64,000 nucleotides of DNA from Gammaproteobacteria bacterium (GTDB lineage Bacteria > Pseudomonadota > Gammaproteobacteria > Steroidobacterales > XN24), in the NCBI GenBank assembly GCA_024640085.1, contig JAHEFR010000009.1, positions 36,154 through 100,153 on the forward strand, given 5' to 3'. Position 1 is the first letter of the stretch, and the number at the start of each line of letters is the position of its first letter. A program made the translations under genes and the position numbers. Below are positions 43,203-52,622 of the stretch, piece by piece. Below the pieces are notes generated by a model. That model did not search any database and was not told where the DNA came from. It saw nothing but the letters and a program-made list of their open reading frames with translations.

Positions 43203-44129
43203 ATGACTACGCAGTCACCACCAAGGAAAATCTGCCTGTTGGGCGGCACCGGATTCATCGGTCGCCACGCGGCCGCCCGGCTCGTGGCGCGCGGGCACGA
43301 CGTCACCGTTCTGACCCGGGCCCGGCATCGTAATCGCGGGCTGCTGGTGCTGCCGACACTCCGCCTGGTCGACGGCGATCCCTTCGATCCAGGCACGCTG
43401 GCCGCGGCCATGCTGGGGGCGGATGCTGTCGTCAATCTCGTCGGCGTGATCAACGAGACCCGCCGTGGCGGCGGGTTCCGGCATGTTCACGTGGAACTGG
43501 TGGAACACGCGATTTCCGCGGCCCTCGAGGTCGGCGTGTCCAGGTTCATCCAGGTCAGCGCTCTCAAGGCCAGGCGTGACGGACCGAGTGCATACCTTCG
43601 TACAAAGGGCGACGCCGAGCGGAAAGTCCAGGATTCCTCGTTAGCGTGGACGATCCTGCAACCATCGGTCGTCTTCGGTCCGGAGGATGACTTCAGCATT
43701 CGCCTGGCTCGCCTTCTACGTCTGGTGCCGGCGCTGCCGCTGACAAGGCCCAACGTTAGGATCGCGCCGGTCTTCGTGGGCGACGTGGCCGAGGCTGTCG
43801 TTCGCGTAATCGAGACACCCGGGGCCATCGGCAACAGCTACCAGCTATGCGGGCCTCGGGTGTACTCGCTGCGTGAACTTGTGACACTGATCGGGCGGGT
43901 CGCCGGGACGCCCAGACCAGTCCTGGGGCTACCGGAGACCATGGCCAAACTGCTGGCGCATCTGATGGAATTCATACCCGGGAAACCCTTTTCCCGAGAC
44001 AACTATCTGACCCTGTCAGTCCACAATATCTGCGACAGCGATGCACCCGGCCTCAGGGCCCTGGGCATCTCGCCGACGGGACTCGAGACCGGGCTGCGCC
44101 GCTACATGGGGTCCGGCGACGACGGCTGA
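43203..44129 (+). CDS. Complex I NDUFA9-like NAD(P)-binding SDR protein
   Basis: A 308-residue atypical short-chain dehydrogenase. The dinucleotide motif is CLLGGTGFIGRHAAARL. Further markers are VVNLVGVINETRRGG, the Lys-containing AYLRTKGDAERKVQDSSLAW and TILQPSVVFGPEDDF, typical of the NDUFA9/YfcH-like group. These proteins often lack the classical Tyr-Lys pair and may be regulatory or bind nucleotide. The substrate is unknown. The end overlaps the convergent aminopeptidase gene by 28 bases. Confidence 0.82.
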   Translation: MTTQSPPRKICLLGGTGFIGRHAAARLVARGHDVTVLTRARHRNRGLLVLPTLRLVDGDPFDPGTLAAAMLGADAVVNLVGVINETRRGGGFRHVHVELVEHAISAALEVGVSRFIQVSALKARRDGPSAYLRTKGDAERKVQDSSLAWTILQPSVVFGPEDDFSIRLARLLRLVPALPLTRPNVRIAPVFVGDVAEAVVRVIETPGAIGNSYQLCGPRVYSLRELVTLIGRVAGTPRPVLGLPETMAKLLAHLMEFIPGKPFSRDNYLTLSVHNICDSDAPGLRALGISPTGLETGLRRYMGSGDDG

Positions 44130-45193
44130 GGGGTCGTCGGGACACTGTCGTCAGCCACCGCCAGAAGGCGCGCCATTTCCAGGGAACGCTCCTCGGCAGG
44201 CAACCCGCCGAGTTCCTCGCACTGCGCGAAAAAGGCCGCCATCTCCCGGTCGGACCGCCGGTACAGGGCGAGAAAGGCCGGCACCAGTCTGGAATAGGTG
44301 CTTACCGGGACCAGCCGTGCGTTGTTCAGGTCCCCGTCGAACCAGGCGTCAAATCCGGGATAGCCATGCCAGGATGCACGCAACACGGCATATCGGTTGC
44401 GCAAATCATCGAACGCCTGCTGCTTGGCCACGCGCATTACGGCTTCGGGACCGCCGCTGGAATAGATCCCGGCCAGTTCCTCGCGGGTCTGGGCCAGCAA
44501 CAGATCGAATGCTGCCTGCCGTTGACGCCGTCGCTCGTATCCGGCCGCCGCTTCCCGGGTGCCATAAGCCGCCAGCCACCGCTCCACGCCGATCGCCTCT
44601 ACTGCGCTGGCGAACGCCTCGTTGAATTCGGAATCGTCCTTGACGTAAAGCCGCTGATGGGCGAGTTCATGGAAGATAATCGCCACGACCGCAGTGTCAT
44701 CCTGTCGCAGCATGGTACTCAGCACCGGATCGTCGAAACGTCCCAGTGTCGAGTAAGCGGTCGCCCCACCGACAAATACGTCCCAGCCCTGATCGGCGAG
44801 GCGGGACGCGTAGCGCTGTGCGGCTTCGTCGTGGAAATATCCCCGGTAGACCACGCAGCCGGCGACCGGGAAGCACCAACGACGGGGCTCCACTGAAAAC
44901 TCGGGAGCGGCGAAGACGTTCCAGACGACGTATGGACGGTCCAGCGCCACATAGGTGCGATAACTGTCGTTGTCGGGCAACGATAGATCGGTGATCGCGA
45001 ACTCGCGGGCGCGGTTTACGAGCCGCAGTTTCGCCGCGACTTCCGGGGGCGTATCGGGGTCGCTCAGGACATCCGGGATTGGCCGCCGGTCCGACATGAG
45101 ATCCATGTGCCCCTGGACGGCCTGGAAGTAGAAACCGCCGCAGCCCGGGACGACCAGCAGGGCGAGCATTGTCAACGCGATGGTGAACCGCAT
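44102..45193 (-). CDS. Aminopeptidase-like lipoprotein (PF10023)
   Basis: A 363-residue lipoprotein (lipobox VVPGC near residue 18). The family blocks are FYFQAVQGHMDLMSDRRPI, VALDRPYVVWNVFAAPEFS and CFPVAGCVVYRGYF. The zinc site is His175-Glu-Leu-Ala-His179 (IIFHELAHQRLYV) with Glu192 in NEAFAS. Predicted to be a zinc aminopeptidase in the periplasm; activity has not been shown for most members. It starts 32 bases from the divergent cca start. Confidence 0.88.
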   Translation of the reverse strand: MRFTIALTMLALLVVPGCGGFYFQAVQGHMDLMSDRRPIPDVLSDPDTPPEVAAKLRLVNRAREFAITDLSLPDNDSYRTYVALDRPYVVWNVFAAPEFSVEPRRWCFPVAGCVVYRGYFHDEAAQRYASRLADQGWDVFVGGATAYSTLGRFDDPVLSTMLRQDDTAVVAIIFHELAHQRLYVKDDSEFNEAFASAVEAIGVERWLAAYGTREAAAGYERRRQRQAAFDLLLAQTREELAGIYSSGGPEAVMRVAKQQAFDDLRNRYAVLRASWHGYPGFDAWFDGDLNNARLVPVSTYSRLVPAFLALYRRSDREMAAFFAQCEELGGLPAEERSLEMARLLAVADDSVPTTPQPSSPDPM

Positions 45194-45213
45194 GGCGGGG
45201 CTACATTACACGC

Positions 45214-45219
45214 TAGAAT
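45214..45219 (+). promoter_or_regulatory. -10 element abutting the cca start
   Basis: TAGAAT ends six bases before the cca ATG and there is no ribosome site. Transcription could begin at or near the ATG, giving a leaderless mRNA. No good -35 is seen. Confidence 0.3.
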
Positions 45220-45225
45220 CTGGCC

Positions 45226-46470
45226 ATGAAAATCTATCTCGTCGGCGGCGCCGTCCGGGACGATCTGCTCGATCGGACCGTGAGCGAGCGGGACTGGGTG
45301 GTGGTGGGCACGACGCCCGAGGCCATGGAGGCAAGGGGATTCACGCCAGTGGGCCGGGATTTTCCGGTATTCCTGCATCCCGAGACTCGCGAGGAGTATG
45401 CGCTGGCGAGGACCGAAAGGAAGACGGGCCGGGGGTATCGGGGTTTTGTCGTGCATGCCGCTCCGGATGTGACCCTGGAGCAGGATCTCGCTCGCCGGGA
45501 CCTTACGGTAAACGCGATGGCAAGGGACGAGCGCGGCAATCTCATCGATCCCCACGGGGGCGTGAGGGACCTGGAGCAGCGGGTCCTTAGACACGTATCC
45601 CCCGCTTTCGCCGAGGATCCGCTAAGAGTACTGCGGGTCGCCCGGTTCGCCGCCGCGCTGGCCGACGAGGGATTCCGGGTGGCCGACGAGACCATGGAAC
45701 TGATGAAGGCCATGGTCGGCTCCGGAGAGATCGACGCCCTGGTGCCGGAGCGTGTCTGGAAGGAAACGCGCCGGGCGCTGGGGACGGACCGGCCCGACGT
45801 GTTCGTCGAGACCCTGCGCGCCTGCGGCGCGCTGGGGCGGATCCTTCCCGAGGTCGACAGGCTGTTCGGCGTCCCGCAGCCTGCCCGCTGGCATCCGGAA
45901 GTGGACACGGGCGTCCATATCCTCCTGGTCATGCGCGAGGTTGCGGTCCTGACGGAGTGCCCCCGTGTCCGCTTCGCGGCGCTGGTCCATGACCTCGGAA
46001 AGGGCCTGACGCCGGCGGCGGTGCTCCCCGGTCATCGGGGGCACGAGGAGAGGGGCGCCAGGCTCGTGATGGAGATGGCTGCGAGGCTCAAGATACCCAA
46101 TGATTTCCGGGATCTCGGCGTCCTCGCGGCTCGCTACCACGGTCTTTGTCACCGGGCGCTGGAGTTGCGCCCGGGTACCGTGCTCCAGTTGCTGGAGCGG
46201 CTGGACGCCTTCCGGCGGCCGGACCGGTTCCGGGAGTTCCTCGTCGCCTGCCAGGCGGACATGTGGGGCCGGCAAGGCTACTCTGGGGCGCCCTATCCCC
46301 AGGCGGAATGGCTGCAGGCGGCGATGGACGCGGCGCAGGCAGTGCCCACGCCCGCCGGGGACGGAATCTCGGGCGAGGAGATCGGCCGGCAGCTCCGCGA
46401 TCAACGCCTCAAGGCCGTAACGGCACTACTTAGGGACAGGAGAGGATCGGGCGAGGATCAGCCCAGGTAG
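45226..46470 (+). CDS. cca: Multifunctional CCA tRNA nucleotidyltransferase
   Basis: A 414-residue class II enzyme (E. coli Cca 412) that builds or repairs the CCA end of tRNA. The nucleotidyltransferase motifs are IYLVGGAVRDDLLD, ERDWVVVGTTPE and RRDLTVNAMARDE. The neck is EDPLRVLRVARFAAALAD. A C-terminal HD domain (AALVHDLGKGLTP, CHRALELRP) gives the phosphohydrolase activity of the long gammaproteobacterial form. It overlaps the end of convergent uppP by 13 bases. Confidence 0.95.
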   Translation: MKIYLVGGAVRDDLLDRTVSERDWVVVGTTPEAMEARGFTPVGRDFPVFLHPETREEYALARTERKTGRGYRGFVVHAAPDVTLEQDLARRDLTVNAMARDERGNLIDPHGGVRDLEQRVLRHVSPAFAEDPLRVLRVARFAAALADEGFRVADETMELMKAMVGSGEIDALVPERVWKETRRALGTDRPDVFVETLRACGALGRILPEVDRLFGVPQPARWHPEVDTGVHILLVMREVAVLTECPRVRFAALVHDLGKGLTPAAVLPGHRGHEERGARLVMEMAARLKIPNDFRDLGVLAARYHGLCHRALELRPGTVLQLLERLDAFRRPDRFREFLVACQADMWGRQGYSGAPYPQAEWLQAAMDAAQAVPTPAGDGISGEEIGRQLRDQRLKAVTALLRDRRGSGEDQPR

Positions 46471-47255
46471 AGAACGATCACCGCGGCGAGCAGGATCCGG
46501 TATATGGCGAAAGGCAGCATGCCGAATCGGCCGAGGAACGAGAGGAACCACCGTATCGTCACATAGGCCACGATGGCCGAGACGGCCGCACCGAGGCCCA
46601 GCGCCGTCCAGTCGGCAGGCTCTGGGCTCTTCAGCAGGTGGACTGTCTCCAGCGTCGCGGCGGCAAGGATCACGGGCACTGCAAGAAGAAACGAGAAACG
46701 TGCCGAGGCCTCACGGGTGAGACCGAGCAGGAGCCCCGCCGTCATCGTGACGCCGGACCGGGAAGTGCCGGGGATCAGCGCCAGCACCTGGATGAGTCCG
46801 ATGATCAACACGTCGGCCCATGTCAGCGAGAACTCGTCCCGCTTGCGGTTGCCACGGACATCGGCGAGCCACAGGAGCACTCCGAAACCAGCGGTGGTGG
46901 CGGCGACAAGCATGGGCGAGCGCAGATAGGCTTCCACGGGGCCGGCGACGAAGAACCCTGCGATCGCCACCGGCACGGTGCCCCAGATGACGGCCCAGGC
47001 CATCCTGGAGTCAGCGCTGCCGGGACCACCCGCCACGGACTGGAACCAGGCGATGGTCATGGCGGTCAGTTCCGACCGGAAGTACACCACGACCGCGGCC
47101 AGCGTACCCAGGTGTACCGCTACGTCGAAGGCCAGACCCTGGTCCTCCCAGGCCAGGAAGTAGGGCGCGAGGACGAGGTGCCCGGAACTCGAGATGGGCA
47201 GGAATTCGGTGAATCCCTGGATGATGGCGAGAACTGCGGCGTGTAGCAGGTCCAT
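46458..47255 (-). CDS. uppP: Undecaprenyl-diphosphatase
   Basis: A 265-residue inner-membrane enzyme that recycles the C55 lipid carrier used in peptidoglycan export; it also confers low bacitracin resistance. The signature sequences are GFTEFLPISSSGHLVLAPYF and the second active-site block LIPGTSRSGVTMTAGLLLGL. About eight helices are predicted. It lies six bases after the MidA-like gene on the same strand. Confidence 0.95.
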   Translation of the reverse strand: MDLLHAAVLAIIQGFTEFLPISSSGHLVLAPYFLAWEDQGLAFDVAVHLGTLAAVVVYFRSELTAMTIAWFQSVAGGPGSADSRMAWAVIWGTVPVAIAGFFVAGPVEAYLRSPMLVAATTAGFGVLLWLADVRGNRKRDEFSLTWADVLIIGLIQVLALIPGTSRSGVTMTAGLLLGLTREASARFSFLLAVPVILAAATLETVHLLKSPEPADWTALGLGAAVSAIVAYVTIRWFLSFLGRFGMLPFAIYRILLAAVIVLYLG

Positions 47256-47261
47256 GGCAGG

Positions 47262-48446
47262 CTACAGGGAGCCGGAAAGATCCCGCCGGGTCAAGCCCGA
47301 CAGTTCACCGTGCCAGTCGCGGCTCAGGGCCATGACCTTGAACCGCTCGCCCATCTCTCCCGGCAGGGTCAGTTTCCTCATCTGGGCGGCGATCTCCACG
47401 CCTTCTCGCGGCGTCCTGCCCGCCAGTCCGGCGACCTCCCCCAGACCGGAGCCCAGAAGGAAATGGGCCTGGGTGGTGAATCCTTCCAGGATCATGCCCG
47501 CCGACGTTGCTGCCTCGGCCACGGAAGTGAAGTCCACCCAGGCCGTGATGTCCTGCAGGCCAGGGTAGAAGAAAGGATCCGAGTGGGCCCGATGCCGGTA
47601 GTGACACATCATCGTCCCGGCGCTGCGTTGCGGATGATAAAGCTGTCGCCTCGGCAGCCCGTAGTCGACGAACAGGGCGACTCCCGCCTCGAGTCCGCTG
47701 GCCACGGTGGAAACGAAGGCAGGCAGCCGCGGGCACCATTCCGATTCGTACCCCCGAGGGAGCGGCTGTCCCAGGGCGCGGTCGATGAGCCTGACGTGGC
47801 GGATCAGGGCTTCGTCTTCTGCCAGAGGGACCGAGCGAAATCCTTCCCGCCCGCAGGCCACGCCGAGATAAACGGGACCGTCCGGATACATCCGGAATCT
47901 TTCGAAAGGAAGCGCGTCCAGCACTTCGTTGGCCAGGATCACTCCACGGAACCGGGCGGGGATATCGTCGACCCAATGTATCGTCTCGGCGAGTTCCGGC
48001 ACCCGCCCGGACACCAGCGCCCGTTGCCGATCCCGCAGATCCGCGCTGATCTCCAGCATCAGGTACTTCCGCGGCAGCCGGTTCATGGAGGCCAGGCTGG
48101 CAAGGATCTCCGCGGCCATAACCCCGGAGCCGCCTCCGATTTCGAGGATCTCTCCCCCGTCGACGGACGCCAGGATCTCGGTACAGGCCCGGGCCAGGCA
48201 TCGCGGGAACAGGGGCGAAACCTCTGGCGCCGTGACGAAATCGCCCGGCGGCCCGAACTTCCGGGCCCCGGCGCTGTAATAGCCCAGACCGGGAGCATAG
48301 AGGGCCATGTCCATGAAATCCGAGAAGCGGATGGCGCCGCCGGCACGACCGATGGCCTCCTCCATATGGGCCGCGAGACGACGGCTGAGGTCGAGGGCCT
48401 CCGGCGCCGGCACGGGCATGCCCAGGGCATCCAGTTCTTCCGTCAT
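47262..48446 (-). CDS. MidA-like SAM-dependent methyltransferase (COG1565)
   Basis: A 394-residue methyltransferase of the MidA/NDUFAF7 family. Motif I is ILEIGGGSGVMAAEILASL. Other family blocks are FMDMALYAPGLGYYSAGARK, ILANEVLDALPFERFR and ALFVDYGLPRRQLYHPQRSA with GTMMCHYRHRAHSDPF. The mitochondrial homologue methylates an arginine of complex I; the bacterial target is not established. It reads away from folM and is followed by uppP. Confidence 0.9.
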   Translation of the reverse strand: MTEELDALGMPVPAPEALDLSRRLAAHMEEAIGRAGGAIRFSDFMDMALYAPGLGYYSAGARKFGPPGDFVTAPEVSPLFPRCLARACTEILASVDGGEILEIGGGSGVMAAEILASLASMNRLPRKYLMLEISADLRDRQRALVSGRVPELAETIHWVDDIPARFRGVILANEVLDALPFERFRMYPDGPVYLGVACGREGFRSVPLAEDEALIRHVRLIDRALGQPLPRGYESEWCPRLPAFVSTVASGLEAGVALFVDYGLPRRQLYHPQRSAGTMMCHYRHRAHSDPFFYPGLQDITAWVDFTSVAEAATSAGMILEGFTTQAHFLLGSGLGEVAGLAGRTPREGVEIAAQMRKLTLPGEMGERFKVMALSRDWHGELSGLTRRDLSGSL

Positions 48447-48491
48447 ATCGAACAGGCGCTATCCTTTGGAGCAATTCGGGCGGGAGCGGGA

Positions 48492-49256
48492 ATGCTAATG
48501 GCAGGGCAAAGACACGGCCAGTCTCTTCTGGACAGGGTGGTCCTCGTGACCGGCGGCGCCCGCCGCATCGGGGCGGCGATCGTGCAGGGCGTACATGCTG
48601 CCGGGGCCAAGGTCATCATTCATTACCAGGCCTCGGAGTCCGAGGCCGTGTCTCTTGCGCAGGACCTGGAGCGACAGCGCGCCGGATCCGCCGCCGTCGC
48701 CCGCGCTGACCTGCTGGACCCGGCAGCGGCCGGCGCCCTGATGGATCAGGCAGACAAGCGTTTCGGCGGCCTGGACGTCCTGATCAACAATGCCTCGACT
48801 TTCTATCCGACACCGCTGGGGTCGATCAAAGAGGAACACTGGATCGACCTGATAGGGACCAACCTGAAAGCGCCCCTGTTCCTCGCCCAGGCGGCGGCGC
48901 CGTCGCTTCGACGCCGTCATGGTGCCATCGTCAACATGGTGGACATACACGCGCGGCGGCCACTGCGGAACCACCCGGTGTACAGCGCCGCCAAGGCGGG
49001 GTTGTCGGCGCTCACTCTGTCGCTGGCCAGGGACCTGGCGCCCGAGGTACGCGTGAATGCCGTCGCCCCCGGCGCCATCCTCTGGCCAGAGACCGGCGAG
49101 GATCCCGAATCCCGGGAAAAGATCCTGCGCCAGACCTGCCTGGGTCGCGCAGGGGATCCTGTCGATGTCGTCCAGTGCGTGCTGTACCTGCTGACCGCTC
49201 AATACGTCACCGGCCAGATTATCGCGGTAGATGGGGGTCGCAGCATCGGCTGGTAG
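48492..49256 (+). CDS. Pteridine reductase (FolM/PTR1-like SDR)
   Basis: A 254-residue NADPH-dependent SDR. The TGGARRIGAAI motif with two Arg in the dinucleotide loop is characteristic of pteridine reductases. Then come VLINNASTFYPTPLG, the active-site Tyr/Lys of PVYSAAKAGLSALT and VNAVAPGAILWPE. These enzymes reduce dihydro-pterins or -folate. It starts at ATG 48492 after GGGAGCGGGA. It lies near folB and folK, so a folate/pterin role is supported. Confidence 0.85.
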   Translation: MLMAGQRHGQSLLDRVVLVTGGARRIGAAIVQGVHAAGAKVIIHYQASESEAVSLAQDLERQRAGSAAVARADLLDPAAAGALMDQADKRFGGLDVLINNASTFYPTPLGSIKEEHWIDLIGTNLKAPLFLAQAAAPSLRRRHGAIVNMVDIHARRPLRNHPVYSAAKAGLSALTLSLARDLAPEVRVNAVAPGAILWPETGEDPESREKILRQTCLGRAGDPVDVVQCVLYLLTAQYVTGQIIAVDGGRSIGW

Positions 49257-49344
49257 TGCCGGTGTCATTGCCGGGGGCCATCCCCGGTATCCGTGGCGCC
49301 GACAATCTTCCAATCCAGGGGCTGGCCGTTAGCGTTAACGGGCT

Positions 49345-50655
49345 CTAATGGGCGTCGAGTAGCATCCAGCGAGTCGCTGGCGCGCGCTCGGGCTTCCGGG
49401 ACGGGGCCGCCGGCCTGGCAGCTGCGACCTGGGGATTGCTGCAGGTGCCGTTCTCCAGATACCGGATCGCCTCCGCCAGGGATGCTTCTGCGGGATCTCC
49501 GAACACGGCTCCCAGATCGTCCTCGGCCTCGCAGTCCGGCGTGAAACCGTCGAAGAAGTCCGTGTTGCCCACGGCATTGACTGTGCGGAAAGACACGGGG
49601 CGAAGAACCCTTTGACAGAACAGGAACCCGAGTTGGCCGACGGGTTTTCCGAATGTCCGATCCCCAATCAGGACCACGTCGACGAACGGCTCCAGGCCAT
49701 TAATTGCCATCTCGCTGGCCGATGCCGTCGCCGGGGTCGTGATGAACACCACGCGCTGCAGATCCAGGGCATTGGCCGTGTCGCGGAACAGGCGCGTTTC
49801 ATTGAGGAAAGACTTGTCCGCGTTGTATTCGAGCGTATAGAGCACCTGGCCCTGGGTGACGGCGCCGCCGACCAGGTTGGCGAGGACCTCCACGATGGAG
49901 AGCAGTCCGCCGGAGTTGTACCTGAGATCGACCACGAGTTCGGAAATGCCGGCCGACCTGAAGGTGGCGAAGGCCTGGTTCAGGGCGGGATCCGCCGGTT
50001 CGACGAAAGCGCGAAAATTCAGGTACCCGACCTGCCCGACCGACGTGTCGATTACCGTGGCGGACGAAACGGGCGGGATGGTGACGACGGCCTTGGTGAA
50101 GACAGCATTGAACTCGTTGCCGTCCACGTCGCGCCAACCGAGCTCGACCGTCACACCGACTTCGGGCGGACCTAGCGACGCAGTGAATCCCTCGTTGGCG
50201 AGGACTTCCGCGATCGGGCGCCCGTCTACCGACAGGATGCTGTCCCCCCGCTTCAGCCCGCCGGTATCCGCGGGGCTGCCCTCGTAAACGTCCTGCAGCC
50301 TGACCTCACCGACGGACTGCCGGGACTGGAATCCGAGTCCGGCGTACTGCCCGTCGCCGAAAAACGCATCTTCCTCGGCCTGGGTGGTCAGGTAGCTAAA
50401 GATGTCCTCCGGTACCCTGAGCGCATTCAGGAATGCGGCAGGGGTCGCAGAGTCGGCCGGATCGGCTATCGGCATCCGGTCGTTCCACAAGTAGTATTCC
50501 TGCATCACCTGGAGGATGTACTGGTTCTGCTCAAGGATCGTACAACCGGAAGGCGGTTGGGTGAGCCCGCCCCCCGACCCGCCACCACACGCGGCGACCG
50601 CCAGACCAAGGACGATAGAGAGGGCCGCGCCCCGCAGCGATTTGCGAATGCTCAT
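49345..50655 (-). CDS. S41 family peptidase lipoprotein
   Basis: A 436-residue C-terminal-processing-type protease. The lipobox is LAVAAC, followed by a Gly-rich linker. After a PDZ domain (VYEGSPADTGGLKRGDSILS) comes the S41 core: VVDLRYNSGGLLSIVEVLAN, the catalytic Ser in TPATASASEMAINGLEPF and the Lys in GDRTFGKPVGQLG. It is likely a periplasmic protease. ATG 50655 is used; TTG 50664 would overlap folK. It is last in a tsaD-folB-folK-S41 run. Confidence 0.9.
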   Translation of the reverse strand: MSIRKSLRGAALSIVLGLAVAACGGGSGGGLTQPPSGCTILEQNQYILQVMQEYYLWNDRMPIADPADSATPAAFLNALRVPEDIFSYLTTQAEEDAFFGDGQYAGLGFQSRQSVGEVRLQDVYEGSPADTGGLKRGDSILSVDGRPIAEVLANEGFTASLGPPEVGVTVELGWRDVDGNEFNAVFTKAVVTIPPVSSATVIDTSVGQVGYLNFRAFVEPADPALNQAFATFRSAGISELVVDLRYNSGGLLSIVEVLANLVGGAVTQGQVLYTLEYNADKSFLNETRLFRDTANALDLQRVVFITTPATASASEMAINGLEPFVDVVLIGDRTFGKPVGQLGFLFCQRVLRPVSFRTVNAVGNTDFFDGFTPDCEAEDDLGAVFGDPAEASLAEAIRYLENGTCSNPQVAAARPAAPSRKPERAPATRWMLLDAH

Positions 50656-50660
50656 AGGAA

Positions 50661-51164
50661 TCAAGTGACCAGCGGCAGGTCCACAGGTTCCAGGGGGTGC
50701 TGCTCTACATCGAACTCGCTCCAGAGCTGGCCGAAACTGCGGCCCTCTAGCGGATGCAGCATGTCTCCCGCCAGGTCGGCCAGCGGACCAAGCACGAATG
50801 TGTACCTCGTGATCTCGTCTCTGGGTATCTGGTGCCTCCCGTCCCGGGTAACCTGATCACCGTACAGCAGCAGATCCAGGTCCAGGGTGCGGGGTCCGAA
50901 CTTCTCGCTCCCCGGCTCACGGCCATGATCGGCTTCTATTCGGCCAAGCCGGTCTTCCAGAGCCTCCACCGGAAGGTCGGTATCGAATGCCGCCACCATA
51001 TTGAGGAAATCGTCGCCGTCGAATCCCACCGGGCGATTCCGGTAGACGCGGGATAATCGAAGTACGCCGAAGCATCCGGCCAGTTCGACCAGCGCCGCCC
51101 GCAGATGCCGCTCTGGCTCCACATTGCTGCCGATGGCGACGTACACCTCAGTCAAGGAAGTCAT
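50661..51164 (-). CDS. folK: Hydroxymethyldihydropterin pyrophosphokinase
   Basis: A 167-residue cytosolic kinase that activates the pterin for folate synthesis. HPPK motifs are VYVAIGSNVEPERHLRAAL, YRNRPVGFDGDDFLNMVAAF and the signature KFGPRTLDLDLLLYGD. HPRDEIT-like residues appear as QIPRDEITRYTFVLGPLADL. It overlaps the end of folB by 17 bases, so the two are translationally coupled. Confidence 0.95.
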   Translation of the reverse strand: MTSLTEVYVAIGSNVEPERHLRAALVELAGCFGVLRLSRVYRNRPVGFDGDDFLNMVAAFDTDLPVEALEDRLGRIEADHGREPGSEKFGPRTLDLDLLLYGDQVTRDGRHQIPRDEITRYTFVLGPLADLAGDMLHPLEGRSFGQLWSEFDVEQHPLEPVDLPLVT

Positions 51165-51513
51165 CCCCGGTTCTCTCGATGATCACACCCACATCCTTGG
51201 CGCCCCGGATCGCGCCAGGCTTGTGCAGAGTCACCTTGACCCACGGGACCTCGAATTCCGTCACCACTAGCCTTGCGATCTCGTCGGCCAGGGTCTCGAC
51301 CAGGCCGAAGTCCGATGATTCGACGAAACCGATGAGGCGCTTGGCGACGGCCTTGTAGTCCAGAGTCTGCTCGATGGAATCACCGGCGGCCGCCTTGCGG
51401 ACATCCGCCGCCATCTCCAGATCGACGCTGATAGTCTGCCGGATCCTGCGCTCCCAGTCGAAGATACCGATGATCGTCTCGACCCGGAGATCGTGAAGGA
51501 AAATGATGTCCAT
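51148..51513 (-). CDS. folB: Dihydroneopterin aldolase
   Basis: A 121-residue enzyme, functioning as an octamer, that cleaves dihydroneopterin to the HPPK substrate. Typical stretches are IIFLHDLRVETIIGIFDWER, RQTISVDLEMAADV, DYKAVAKRLIGFVE and LVETLADEIARLV. ATG 51513 overlaps the tsaD stop (ATGA). Its product feeds FolK, the next gene. Confidence 0.95.
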   Translation of the reverse strand: MDIIFLHDLRVETIIGIFDWERRIRQTISVDLEMAADVRKAAAGDSIEQTLDYKAVAKRLIGFVESSDFGLVETLADEIARLVVTEFEVPWVKVTLHKPGAIRGAKDVGVIIERTGDDFLD

Positions 51514-52556
51514 CAAAGGGTGCGCCTACCGAGTGCCGACAAGCCGGGCGGGGGGCCCAGAGTCTCGAGATTCCACCTCGCGCGGGCCTGGATGGCAAGT
51601 GGAGAGTGCTCTCCGGCGCGCAGCCGGAGCATACCAGCATAGGCGATCATGGCGCCATTATCGGTGCAGAATTCCGGCCGGGGATAGAACACCTCCCAGC
51701 CATCCTCCCCGGCGACACGATTCATATGTTCGCGCAGGGAAACGTTGGCACCGACCCCGCCCGCGATGACCAGGCTGCGCGCCCTGGTCGCGCGCATGGC
51801 CCGTCGGCACTTCGATACCAGGGTCTCCACGACCGCGGCCTGAAACTCCGCGGCCAGGTCTTCCCTCGCCATCGGCGGATCCCCGCCCTCCGCCGCCAGG
51901 CGAACGGCTGTCTTGAGCCCGCTGAAACTGAAATCCAGACCCGGCTTGCCAATCATCGGCCTGGGCAGACTGCAGCGCCCCGGGGTCCCTCGGGAAGCCA
52001 GCTCGGCTAACGCCGGCCCTCCCGGGTAGGGGAGATCGAGGAGCTTTGCCGTCTTGTCGAAAGCTTCGCCGGCAGCGTCATCCAGGGTTTCCCCCAGTAC
52101 CGTGTAACGCCCGAGATCCTCCACGCGCACCAGCATCGTGTGCCCCCCCGAAACCAGGAGAGCGATAAAGGGCATGCTCGGCCGGCGGGATTCCAGCATC
52201 GGGGCGAGCAGATGACCCTCCATGTGATGGATCCCTACGCACGGTCGTCCCCAGGCGAAAGCGAGGCTCCTGGCGACCGCACCACCCACCAGCAAGGCGC
52301 CGATAAGCCCGGGGCCAGCGGTGTACGCGACGCCGTCGATGGATCCGGGCTCGCTCCCGGACCGGCCCATAACCTCCCGGATCAGCGGGACCAGCTTACG
52401 GACATGGTCGCGGGAGGCTAGCTCGGGCACGACCCCACCGAACTCGGCATGGAGCCGGACCTGGCTGTAGACCACATGGCCCATCAGCCCCTGTTTCTCG
52501 TCATAGACGGCTACACCCGTCTCGTCGCAGGAGGTTTCGATCCCCAGAACTCGCAT
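51513..52556 (-). CDS. tsaD: tRNA threonylcarbamoyladenosine transferase TsaD
   Basis: A 347-residue protein that transfers threonylcarbamoyl to A37 of ANN-decoding tRNAs, with TsaB and TsaE. The N-terminal phosphate loop [20 protein letters not shown], the metal-binding His pair [11 protein letters not shown], and [12 protein letters not shown] are present, then [17 protein letters not shown]. Length matches the family. It is first in the minus-strand folate run and divergent from rpsU, the classic arrangement. Confidence 0.96.
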   Translation of the reverse strand: MRVLGIETSCDETGVAVYDEKQGLMGHVVYSQVRLHAEFGGVVPELASRDHVRKLVPLIREVMGRSGSEPGSIDGVAYTAGPGLIGALLVGGAVARSLAFAWGRPCVGIHHMEGHLLAPMLESRRPSMPFIALLVSGGHTMLVRVEDLGRYTVLGETLDDAAGEAFDKTAKLLDLPYPGGPALAELASRGTPGRCSLPRPMIGKPGLDFSFSGLKTAVRLAAEGGDPPMAREDLAAEFQAAVVETLVSKCRRAMRATRARSLVIAGGVGANVSLREHMNRVAGEDGWEVFYPRPEFCTDNGAMIAYAGMLRLRAGEHSPLAIQARARWNLETLGPPPGLSALGRRTL

Positions 52557-52581
52557 TGGTCGCCTCGCGGCCCCGAAAACT

Positions 52582-52610
52582 TTGCAATTCTACCCTTGCG
52601 CCGCTAAAAT
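52582..52610 (+). promoter_or_regulatory. Sigma-70 promoter of rpsU
   Basis: TTGCAA (-35) and TAAAAT (-10) are separated by exactly 17 bases. It lies about 60 bases upstream of rpsU and is the likely start of the rpsU-yqeY-dnaG-rpoD transcript. Confidence 0.68.
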
Positions 52611-52622
52611 TCGTGGTCCTTT

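Noticed and set aside
47310..48491. Long plus-strand open frame of nearly 400 codons upstream of the pteridine reductase start
   Set aside because: It lies antisense to the MidA-like gene; only the part from 48492 encodes recognisable protein. Such antisense frames are common in GC-rich DNA.
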